Source: Asterella californica
Lineage: Eukaryota > Streptophyta > Marchantiopsida > Marchantiales > Aytoniaceae
Assembly (NCBI GenBank): GCA_036924285.1
Contig: JAYKYS010000010.1
Span: forward strand, 6,820,001-6,884,000
Reading direction: 5' to 3'
DNA: 64,000 nt
Shown in pieces: positions 55,311-64,000 of the stretch (position 1 is its first letter; each line of letters opens with the position of its first letter). The notes under the pieces were generated by a model that worked only from the letters and a program-made list of their open reading frames with translations, made no database searches and was not told the origin of the DNA. Made by a program: the position numbers and the translations under genes.

Positions 55311-56628
55311 TCCACTCAGGTTTAGCAAGTATAGGAGCTGTCACCAATGCCTTTTTTAGCTCCTCAAATGCTTCCTTTGCCTTCTGATCATGCACTATCA
55401 AGTCAAACTCAACTCCTTTCTTCATGTACATAGTCAAAGCTATTGCTTTGTTTGAAAAGAAAAAGATAAACCTACGATAATATCCAACCATGCCAAGAAA
55501 CTGCCTCAACTTTGTTAAGTTGATCGGAAATGGAAGATCCACAATTTTCTTCACCTTCTCAGGATCTACCGCAATCCCATTCTTGGAAATGATGTGCCCT
55601 AACAGTAGACCTTCTTCGCAGCCAAAGATGCACTTCTCTGGATTTAGAGAAGCGTTGGCTTGCTCCAACCGGTGCAAAACTTTGATCACAAGATCAAAGT
55701 GATCCTCCTTTCGTCCGTACACGCAAAAATCGTCAATAAAATCACGGACAAACTTTCCTATGAATGGTTCAAACACCTTGTTCATGAACCTCTGAAACAT
55801 GGCCGGAGCATTACACAATCCGAATGGCATCACCCGAAATGCAAATGTTCCTCAAGGAGTAGTGAAAGTAGTCAACTGTTGGTACTCCTGTGCTATCTTG
55901 ATTTGGTTATATCCACTATAACCATCACCAAAACTGTACCACTCATGACCAACAACTTCCTCCAAAATCTCATCTATAAATGGTAGAGGATAATAATCCT
56001 TCTTGGTAACTGCATTCAACTTTTTATAGTCTATGCACACTCGCAGCTTACCATTCTTCTTCTTGACAATCACAATGGGTGAAACCCATTCTGAGTTCTC
56101 CACCTCATAGATGAAACTCGCTTCCTTCAACTTGTCTATCTCCTCCTTGACCATCATTGTTGTTGTAGGATTGACCCTTCTCTGCTTCTGTCGAACTGAT
56201 CTTGCGTTTTCCTCCAATTCGATTCGATGAGTCTCGAGTGTCACCTCCTTCAAATCTTTGTAGCTGAAAGCAAACAAATGGATATATTTTCGAAATATAT
56301 CTAGGAATCTACTTTTCTCCTCTTGAGTAACATTGATACCAAACTTCAGGGTAGAGAGTCTTTTCACAATCTCTGCCTCACTCAACTCTTCTTTGTCAAG
56401 ATCTTTCTCCACTGCTGGTCGAGGCAACAAGTCAATAGCACTAAGCTGATGTAATGATTCATCTCGACCAAATCCTTCGTCCTCAGACGAGGATTCTTGA
56501 TTGTAAGAATTTCCGGTATCTACTTCTGAGACACTCTGATCGTCCTCCGTATCAGATTCCCAGTAGTCACTAGTGGGTCTATCAGAGTCAGAAGTCACAA
56601 CTCCAACATCCGAGAGAGGAACTATCAC
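55279..56628 (-). pseudogene. E4 reverse transcriptase with a nonsense mutation
   Basis: 56628-55852 starts with an acidic linker and then RT motifs (KKKNGKLRVCIDYKKLN, YSFGDGYSGYNQI). TGG has become TGA at 55852-55854 (before GTFAF), after which the same frame goes on to 55279 with MPFGLCNAPAMFQRFM and catalytic FIDD (within FVRDFIDDFCVYG), thumb and connection. One frameshift follows before RNase H. Except for these two lesions the enzyme is well preserved. Confidence 0.85.
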
Positions 56629-56990
56629 TCTATGATCTCTAGGCCCAATCCGTAAGTATCCCTTGTGTCACTTATCAGTGGTGCGCACAACTCTCAACCA
56701 AGGCCTACCTAGGAGCAAATCATAACTAGAGTCCTTTAACACTTGAAAGGACATCAATGTTTGAACTCCCATCACAGACACGACCACCTTCTCTAACACA
56801 CCAAGAGTTCTTACCCGTTGCTTGTTAGCCATCCCCACGACAATGCTAGCTGGGTTTAGGTTAAGCTGGGTTTAGGTTAAGCTTTAGGTTAAGCTTAGAC
56901 GACGCCTCTATACTTAACGTTGGTCTTTCCGTCTCCGTTCTAACTCCCAAATGTCTCTTCTTCAACCTCGGCACTCGAACTAGATTTCCC
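56629..56990 (-). pseudogene. E4 protease C-terminal remnant
   Basis: Reads VMGVQTLMSFQVLKDSSYD then LLLGRPWLRVVRTTDK, then TGA and a tail joining RT. YD-LLLGRPWL is the usual end of this protease type. The active site is not readable; a short repeat at 56850-56897 disrupts the upstream part. Confidence 0.65.
56850..56897 (+). repeat. Short tandem repeat, 16-bp unit
   Basis: GGGTTTAGGTTAAGCT twice, then a third shortened copy. It looks a little like plant telomere repeat but is not the TTTAGGG array. Confidence 0.7.
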
Positions 56991-57147
56991 ATGACGTATC
57001 GTTAAGACCTCCTTGTATGTCGAACCGTATATCTCTTAATCGGTAAGAGATCACTCCAAGATTTTTGTGATCTCCAGTAGCTCAACCTCCAAGCTACTAA
57101 CTAAAGAAGTTTCAATAGAAAATTCATTAATCAAAAGAGATGGTGCT

Positions 57148-57560
57148 GACTGTAAAAATTTTCAGAGAATTGAAATTTGTATATTTTCACTTCTCTCATG
57201 ACTTTCAACCCCCTCAACTTTAAAAATTCATGGCTCTCTCTCCATACCACCTTTTCTCTTGATTTCTGTTGTCCTAAATAGCTTATCAGCCAATCTAAAA
57301 CACTGGAAAGTTTCTCAGGAAAATAAAATTCACAGAAAATCTGACAATAACTGTAAACTTTTTCCAGAGAACAGAATTCCTCAACTCTCACGAATAGACC
57401 CCCTCAACTTTGAAAATTCATTGCTCCTTCTCTAGACCACCTTTTCCTATGATTTCTTTTGAAGTAGATAGGTTATTAGCCAAGCTACAGTCCTGGAAAG
57501 TTTCACTGGAAAATAAAATTCACAGAAAATTTGACAATGACTGTAAAAATTTTCTAGAGA
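57148..57560. repeat. Tandem repeats of about 190-200 bp in the E4 leader
   Basis: Units begin ctgtaaa near 57149, 57351 and 57541 and contain ccccctcaactt and ggaaagttt. They occupy the place where gag would be expected. No gag sequence was found between 56990 and the primer-binding site. Confidence 0.7.
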
Positions 57561-57840
57561 GCAGAAATCTTCAAACTCGGAAATTTTTCTCCTCTAATAA
57601 CTTCTCTCTCCTCCTTTCTCTACCACTCTTGTTTCATCCCCTTTCAACTCTCCTCAAACTCTTTCTAAGTGAACAAGATGTAAAGAATAACCTCGAATGC
57701 GTCATAGATCATTACGGGATACACGAAAGGTTCTAATGTTGCTAACATCGCGTTAGCTCTCTCTCCTCCCAACGTTCTCTCCATATGTTCTCTCATAATA
57801 GAACTGAACTCTAAACATTTTCAATGATCTCTTCAAGTGA

Positions 57841-57859
57841 GGTTCCGGCAACGGAACCA
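57841..57859 (-). other. E4 primer-binding site, tRNA-Glu type
   Basis: Minus strand TGGTTCCGTTGCCGGAACC, four bases from the 5' LTR. It complements the 3' end of plant tRNA-Glu as I recall it (CGGCAACGGAACCA). Confidence 0.65.
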
Positions 57860-57863
57860 AAAA

Positions 57864-58777
57864 TGTAAACCCTCCGCGGTCCTATCGATCAACTACCCCC
57901 TGATCTCTCAATCTCCACGATCGTCATCCACGAATATGCAACATGTCGGACCTGTCTCTCACTCAGGGGTCACCTCTGATGGCTTTTATGGAAGCACACC
58001 ATGAATCTTGAAGGAAAAAATGCTAAGTTCACTCATTCATACACTCACAAACTTATCAACTAAAAATCTCCTTAAACTCATCAACTAAAATCCTCCATTC
58101 TAACGACGTCTCTCAAGTTCTCACATGCTAAAAATATCCCATACTCTCTATATTACTCAAGTTGTCATTACGACGATGTGAAAACAAGGATGAGGAGCTC
58201 TTCTCTACTCCTCTATTTATACATTCTAGGTTTTTACTTTGGTACCCTCTGGTAACTCAACCGTAACTACTTTTACCGGGTTTTACTAAGATATTACTTA
58301 AAGTAAAAGCATTAATCACATGGGCTTTTACCTTTTCACATGGGCTTATTCCTTCAAAGTCAACAACTTCTAGAAGGATTTTGGAATATTCTCAAGGAAT
58401 CTCGAATTTCCACCCCCCTCTACACTAGGACCCACTAAAAGAGAAACATGTGGAATCTCTTCTTGTTTTTAATGCCCACAAAGTCCACAACTTTAATCCA
58501 ACAACTAATATCAAGTCAAAAAGGAGATAAGGGATACTTTCTACCTCCTTTTTACCTTTTAGACAAGATGACAAGATAGTAGTGCTCACTCTTTAGCAAA
58601 TATCTGAATTCTGCCAAAAGTACAGCTAAGTTTAACCATAACTAACTTTTAGCTAGTCATGACTAACTTGATACCTCCTTAAAGTACTTTGGCAGCAAAT
58701 AAACATTCCGAATACTTAGTTATAACTAAACACCTTACTAATAGACAAACTTCATGTGTGTAACATAGGTCGTTACA
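57864..58777 (-). repeat. E4 5' LTR (914 bp)
   Basis: Partner of 52617-53530, ends CGTTACA, followed by GAGC. Confidence 0.95.
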
Positions 58778-59339
58778 GAGCAGCGTCGGATGTGATCGAC
58801 GGATGTTACTGCTCGAGTTTTTGAACTCTTTGCTTATCAGATCGGTGGAGTTAAAGACTTAGGGCGAGATGTGTGGAGTTCGTCATCTTTGGACATCATG
58901 AGATGTAGTAGGAGAGAGTGTGGAGCTTGCAGCTAAGACTGCAGGAGGTTTTCGCAGTGGAGGTCGAGGTTGTTGGTGATGAGCAGAAGGAAACTGCTCT
59001 AGAGGCTACAAGATAGCAGTCAACGACTTCATCTTCTATTCTAGCGTGATGATAGAGGATACTTAGGAGTCGGATATTGGACCCAAGCTCATAAGAGAGG
59101 AGAGACGAAGAGTTCAAAGATTCCTAAAGAGCTACAAAAATTATTTTGCCTTCAGTATGAAAGATTTGGTTACGCTGGAGAGACTAAGTACATCGATCGA
59201 CTTGACTAGTGACACACAAATCTTTCGACGTCCCTATAGATACAGTGACATGGAGAGAGCCTTGATCTAGAGTAGGACTCAAGATTTTGTTGGAGGTTGG
59301 GTTGGTGAAGATGTCGCACGAAGAGTATGCATTTGTCAC

Positions 59340-59916
59340 AGTTATGTCAGCGAAGATAGAAGGATGTGTGGAGAGTACCGTCCTATCAGTCGACAGACAA
59401 AGTTTGATAAGTATGCCATGCTGAGACTTGAGGAGATCTTTGATGCAGTTGGGCTTGTGAAGGTCTTCAATTTATCAATGGCGGTTCTTATCATTTGGGT
59501 TGAAGAACACCTTGCTGAGTTCCAAAGTGTCATGGACAAGATCCTAACAGTACTAGATTTTGTCCGATGTTATATTGACAATATCTTAGTCTAAAGTGCT
59601 ACAATGGAAGAACACAAGAGACACTTACGGGATGTGTTCGAGCGGTTGAGAGCTCATGGGTTGAAGTTATACCCTCTGAAGTGTAAGCTCTTCTAGGAGT
59701 TGGTAGAATATGTGGGTACACACCATCTACCCAGGTGGGTTGGGTGTTCAACAAACAAAGGTTGAGGCTATTGCACGTATATCACGTCTCACAGATGTGA
59801 GTCGAGTTCGGACATTTATTGGTTTGGTGAACTTCTACCGTGGATACGTGAAAGAGTTTAGTGCAATTGCAAAATCATTGACCAAGTTGATGAAGGTGGA
59901 TCAGGAGTGGCAGTGA
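59340..59916 (+). pseudogene. E5 reverse transcriptase remnant
   Basis: 59364-59594 reads YRPISRQTKFDKYAMLRLEE and ends CYIDNILV (YIDN at 59571-59582): the YxDD box has lost its second Asp, so polymerase activity is lost. 59710-59916 adds the connection (VRTFIGLVNFYRGYVKEFS). Frameshifts and stops separate the parts. Confidence 0.78.
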
Positions 59917-59958
59917 GGAGATGAGCAGGAGCGAGCTTTTGTAGAGCTCAAAGATAAG

Positions 59959-60420
59959 TTGACATCTGCTCTCATCTTGAAGAGACCCGTTAGGGGGCAT
60001 CCCTTCCAACTGCACACTGATTGTAGCATTTTGAGAATTGGAGCAGTGCTGACTCAACATGATGATGAGGAAAAGGAGTTTGAGGTGACGTATGCTAGTT
60101 GTTCTAATAATTCAACGGAGGCGAGGTACAGTTCGTACGAAAGAGAGGTTTGACTACAGTGTCGGCTGTTGCACACTTCCGATGTTATCTGTTTGAGAAC
60201 TCTTTTACTCTAATCATTGATCACCAGCCGCTCAAGAGGTTGATGAAGTCCGACAAGCTTACAAGGAAGCTTGCACGATGGGCTCATAACAGGAGTATGA
60301 CTTCCATGTAATGCATAGACTTGGAGTTGTAAACCTAGATGTCGATGGGTTGAGTCGCAACGCATACATGGATAAGACTGAAACTCGATGGCATGACGAG
60401 GTTGATGAGGAGATGATGCT
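59959..60420 (+). pseudogene. E5 RNase H remnant
   Basis: PFQLHTDCSILRIGAVLTQ followed by EARYSSYE; after frameshifts TDHQPL-like and GVVNLDVDGLSR-like stretches follow. Typical gypsy RNase H, inactive through frame breaks. Confidence 0.7.
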
Positions 60421-60454
60421 AAGGTGACATAGATTTATCTTTCTTTGTGTGTTG

Positions 60455-60495
60455 GTCATGAATTCTAGTATGGAGGGCATACTAGAATTCATGAC
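60455..60495. other. Perfect 18-bp inverted repeat with 5-base loop
   Basis: Arms GTCATGAATTCTAGTATG (60455-60472) and its exact complement (60478-60495) around GAGGG. It lies in decayed E5 between RNase H and integrase. Confidence 0.9.
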
Positions 60496-60719
60496 AAGTG
60501 TGAATTCTTTCTCAAGTCAAAGAATAGATGGTAAGTCTCTAGATCTTGAGTGTGGAGATGATGTTCATATCTACGTATTAATGTGGTGGTAAGCACAGTA
60601 AGTGCCAAGGAGCGAGATTGCTTCCTCAAACGAGCAAAGAGATTTTCACGAGAGAGACAACATGTACTTCGAGTGTGAAACTATGAGAGAGTACGGATAG
60701 TACCACATCCATTCTAGAG

Positions 60720-61776
60720 GGCACAGTTGGTACGGCATGTCCATGAGGAGTTGAGACATTTTGGAGTGAAGCGTACACATAGCTTACTCCAAAGTCAATA
60801 TTGATGGCGTGGTATGCACATCGACGTGCTACATCTACAGTTTGTCATACATTGATGTGCAATAGTTTATCACACGATGTGTGGTCTGTGATCGAGTATG
60901 AGCATTGTGTAACACTCATACTCAACAATTACACCCCTTATCGATTATGAGGATGGGTTACCGTTGGAGTTTAGATTTGGTGAGACCTTTACCGTTGAAT
61001 GTACTTCACCATCGGTATGTGTTGATGATGGTGGAGCACTTCTCCAAGTGGATTGAGTTGGTGGCATTATCGGACAAGGCGAGTGAAGAGACGCGTATGT
61101 GTTCTTAGATCAAGTGCTGAGTCGTTCTGGAGCACCAACTGAAGTGTTCACGAACTAAGGTATAAAGTTTCTTGGTGAGTTTCAGACCTTGTGTAATCAA
61201 GCATTGGTCGATCATCGAACTACGTCTCGAGATCATCCTCAGGCGGATGATTTGACGAAAAGAGTTGTTCAGACGGTGAAGAGAAGATTACGCAAGTATG
61301 GCTTGCAGAAAGGTCACTTGGGAGACTGGGATTTACAATTACCATGGTTGGCTAAAAGCTACCAGTTTAACCGGCAAGCATCTTTGGCTCCTTTCTCACC
61401 ATATTTTCTCTTGCATGGTCGAGATCTAGATCTATTTTTGACCATTCTTCGTGATTCTACTGAGGTGTTGAGCCTTGATGACCCGGATATGTGAGTGAGA
61501 GCATGTTCTCAACGAGCCGAGATATTTCTGAGAGTCATGTCTATGGCTTTTAGAAACCTAGCGAGTCCTCAACATAGAGACACGTTGCGATATGAAACTA
61601 TTCCAGGAGGAGGTTATCGACAGTCGATTCGTAAGTTTCATCCTGGTGATTATATCTATCTGCAGCAGATTGCACTGAGGATGTTGGATGTGACCGCAAG
61701 ACGCATTATTTTACGAATGCATGAGGTCTTACTTTCTGGAGTACTCATGTTAGAGGATCATGACGGTGTTGTTTGA
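60720..61776 (+). pseudogene. E5 integrase remnant, catalytic Glu lost
   Basis: The zinc-finger start (LVRHVHEELRHFG) is near 60730, then frame breaks. 60905-61108 reads GYRWSLDLVRPLPLN (first Asp). 61189-61494 reads DHRTTSRDHPQADDLTKRVV, where the Glu usual at this place is Lys (61258-61260), then the GDWDLQLPWL region. Clearly a gypsy integrase and clearly dead. Confidence 0.8.
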
Positions 61777-62292
61777 AAGGACCATGTGCGTAATTAATTG
61801 CGCACCATGTCATCTTTCAAATATTGATGATACTATTGACCCAAGCTTAGCGGTTGTACGTGCGGGCTTGAGGTGTATGTTGTGTGGATCTACAGATAGC
61901 ACTGTCTGTATGTTGGTGTGTGATAATTTGTTCGAGAGGTTGGCACATGTCGTGTTTGACTCCACCTCTCATTGTCGTTCTTACTAGACAATGGGTTTAC
62001 CCTCGGTATATATAGCAAAGATAATCGATTAGATCTTTGTGTGGTATGGATTAGAGATAGGCGGTTAACGATGAGACGATGTAGCACCCGACCTCCTGAT
62101 CCTTACACCCTTGAAGGTGTATATCACGTAGTTGAGATATGAGGCTATCTGGAGTTAGAGAAGCCTAATCGTCAATTAGGGAGACGATTATGATACACTT
62201 GTGTATGTGTATGACATCGTCCATGTGTTATGTGTATGTGAGATGTACCTTTGATAGTGATGTATGTTATGTAGAGATGTGTATGCGCACGA

Positions 62293-62490
62293 CAGTTGTC
62301 ATGTAAGTTTAGCACCTCAGTTAGGTTGACCGAGTGCGTAGTGGTTAGTCTCGATAGGGTCGTTAGTGCCGTTAGGACTAGTTCTTGGACTAGCTCCTCT
62401 AGGGGTATACTTCGCAGATAATGCTTATATGCTTCAATTCTTCGAATTGAGCCTTCATGCTCTTGGTTATGATAGATAGTCTTGGTGAGT
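62293..62490 (+). repeat. Dispersed repeat, partner of 10687-10875
   Basis: Same orientation and order of motifs as the left copy. May mark an end of the old gypsy family. Confidence 0.6.
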
Positions 62491-62529
62491 GCCAACCGAT
62501 AATATCATGTATTAATCGGTTGGCACTCA
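62486..62529. other. Perfect 15-bp inverted repeat
   Basis: Arms TGAGTGCCAACCGAT (62486-62500) and ATCGGTTGGCACTCA (62515-62529) with a 14-base loop, directly at the right end of the dispersed repeat. Confidence 0.88.
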
Positions 62530-62746
62530 TCAATGATGGAGCGAATACCAATCCTTATTATGGTGGTACACTTGTGTATGTGTATGACATCGTCCATGTT
62601 ATGTGTATGTGTGATGTATCTATGACAGTGATGTATGTTGTGTAGCGATGTGTATGCGCACGACAACTCGTATTGACGTATGGTTTATGTCAAAATCAGG
62701 ATAATGATCGGATCACTGTAAGAAAAAAAAAGCTAGAAATTTTAGG

Positions 62747-62774
62747 TATTGCTGTATTTAAGACGTCTGGACTC
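62747..62774 (+). repeat. 29-bp direct repeat, right copy
   Basis: Matches 10653-10681 apart from two differences, one of them a missing base. Confidence 0.55.
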
Positions 62775-64000
62775 ATACAGACATATGGTTTATGTCAAAA
62801 TCAGGATCATCGTAGAGCATTTTTTTTCATTTCAAAATGACAAAGATGAATCTTTAAGTTATATTCATATGCGGACTCAAGAAAGACTTGGAGTTAAATT
62901 TTCTCCGAGCAGAAATATGTAGAAAGGAAATGGCAGGCTACTATAAAGCAAGAGCTCAAATACCCACACTAATGGTTAAACGGTTAAACGTTTTTCATTT
63001 TTTCTGAAAATGAATCCGAGAAAAATGATATTTTTATGAGGATAAAGTCTTCACATGATGGCATTAAAAGATATAAAGTTTTCTTGACTTTTCTAGTCAT
63101 TCATTTCTTATGTGTTAGAGAAGAATGTTTGTTGTTGTAACGAGGAGATGCTCTCTCTCGCCGTGCGCACGTATGATCTCCACGACAATGGCTAAGATCA
63201 AGACGTCGTCTTGATCTTGATCGTTATCCTCTGCATTCTTCACTGCTGCGGAGCGCTTACAAGTGCCTTCTCTGCTACCTCGACCCTATTGAACTAGTTC
63301 ACGTTTCCTTATTCCTCTCCGCTCCTACTCTTGTCTGCTTTTCTACATCATCTCTCTTCTGTCTTCACCTTCGTGCCGTGCTTCTATACCTCTTTCTTTC
63401 TCCTAGTTTTTCTCCCTCTTCTCTTTACGTTCCTTTGTAGAAGGTTAGAGATGTGCTTTATCTATGTGCAGGCTACGTTCTTACTCGATCACATCGTCCT
63501 CTACTCTTGGGACCAGATCTGTGCTTATCCTCCCTCTCCTCATCTGCTGACTGAGTGGAGCCCCATTTAGGACGAACTGTCTTATGCGTACCATTGAAAG
63601 TCTGCAGTATATGGAAGACGGTATTGGGAATGAAGCTCACACGATTTTATACTCTGACTTTTAAGATAATGACTAATCTTCTCTTTACGGCATCCCCATC
63701 TACAACTACTCCAGACGAAGTCTTTTTAGCTAAGCTCCATCAACTCATGGTCTCTTGAAACCCTAAGTGATGTCACAGATTAACAAATTAATGCAGCTTC
63801 TCTCGTGCCAGCTTAATTACAACACGTAGAAATTCAAACAGGAGATGTGAAGATAGAGTGAGAAAGGGAGAGGATCCTATCATCACCACGTGGCAGCGTG
63901 GTGGTGGGAGTTCGAGAGTAGGACACTGAGGTCCTGGGTTCAATCTCTTCAATGTTCATTTTGACGCTGCGGCCCCGGTCTTAGGGTCCTTGGAGCATTA
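62775..64000. other. No recognisable gene
   Basis: AT-rich to about 63120, then a more balanced, pyrimidine-rich part around 63200-63450. Short ORFs at 63331-63570 and 63555-63758 show no family. The region may be a gene flank continuing beyond the window. Confidence 0.4.

Larger units (their letters stand above)
52617..58777 (-). mobile_element. E4: Ty3/gypsy element lacking gag, inside E5
   Basis: 6161 bp, minus strand: 5' LTR 57864-58777, tRNA-Glu-type primer-binding site, no gag, partial protease, RT, RNase H, integrase, polypurine tract, 3' LTR 52617-53530. TGTAA...TTACA ends. Target duplication GAGC (52613-52616 and 58778-58781). LTRs of 914 bp differ at about 30 sites by eye (about 3%), making it older than E1-E3. 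Pol is of another gypsy lineage than E1-E3. Confidence 0.92.
49540..62090 (+). mobile_element. E5: old decayed Ty3/gypsy of another lineage, split by E4
   Basis: Plus-strand remnants in order: gag (about 49920-50570), protease end (51092-51277), then E4 (52617-58777), then RT (59340-59916), RNase H (59959-60420) and integrase (60720-61776). The domain sequences follow a common plant gypsy type distinct from E1-E3. Many stops and frameshifts plus lost catalytic residues mark it as long dead. Limits are approximate because LTRs could not be defined; 62293-62490, with its partner at 10687-10875, may belong to its family. Confidence 0.72.
62191..62665 (+). repeat. Direct repeats of about 100 bp, 375 bp apart
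   Basis: tacacttgtgtatgtgtatg starts near 62192 and again near 62567, each followed by GT-rich sequence ending in gtgtatgcgcacgaca. About 90% identical by eye. Confidence 0.75.

Noticed and set aside
56850..56897. Possible interstitial telomere repeat
   Set aside because: The unit is GGGTTTAGGTTAAGCT and not a TTTAGGG array.
63331..63570. 79-codon hydrophobic ORF near the right edge
   Set aside because: Arises from a pyrimidine-rich stretch; no family and no context.

Overview
The window looks like nuclear DNA of a land plant, most likely a bryophyte or another early-diverging lineage. The one intact host gene is a plant-type LEA_2/NDR1-HIN1-like membrane protein (5872-6996, minus). Almost everything from about 10.65 kb to 62.7 kb is nested Ty3/gypsy retrotransposon DNA. 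The clade is an inference; no rRNA, tRNA, organellar gene or marker fixes it.

Layout. 1-970: decayed HUH-endonuclease (Rep-like) gene, minus strand. 971-5.6 kb: no recognisable gene. 5.58-7.0 kb: LEA_2 gene with a repeat-rich 3' flank. 7.0-9.9 kb: no recognisable gene. 9876-10613: tandem duplication of 369 bp containing a hairpin. 10.65-62.7 kb: retrotransposon stack. 62.8-64 kb: nothing recognised.

The stack, with names used below. E1 (12553-22025, plus) is a very young gypsy element with 2.03-kb LTRs. It sits in an old gypsy remnant E6 (12375-25072, plus), which is also split by a solo LTR, S1 (23093-24453). S2 (25073 to about 28.1 kb) is an old LTR remnant that contains a shortened LTR, S3 (26427-26950). 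E3 (29140-48418, minus) is an older element with 2.28-kb LTRs; its left LTR is split by the young E2 (31129-39638, minus, 1282-bp LTRs). E5 (about 49540-62090, plus) is an old decayed gypsy of another lineage, split by E4 (52617-58777, minus, 914-bp LTRs).

How the parts work together. E1, E2 and E3 share one design: Gag with a CCHC knuckle and a DHGS-type protease in one frame, then RT, RNase H and integrase in the -1 frame. At each junction there is a correctly phased slippery heptamer, strong evidence for programmed -1 frameshifting. E2 and E3 carry primer-binding sites fitting tRNA-Trp; E4 fits tRNA-Glu. Insertions of the E1/E2/E3 type leave 4-bp target duplications on CG-centred palindromes (ACGT or CCGG), and one has a paralogous empty site in the window. 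The LTRs of E1 and E3, plus the decayed S2, also encode two adjacent, mutually similar proteins of about 70 aa in the sense direction. I do not recognise these; they are the best candidate here for something undescribed. E1, despite near-identical LTRs, has lost about 210 residues covering most of RNase H by a clean in-frame deletion.
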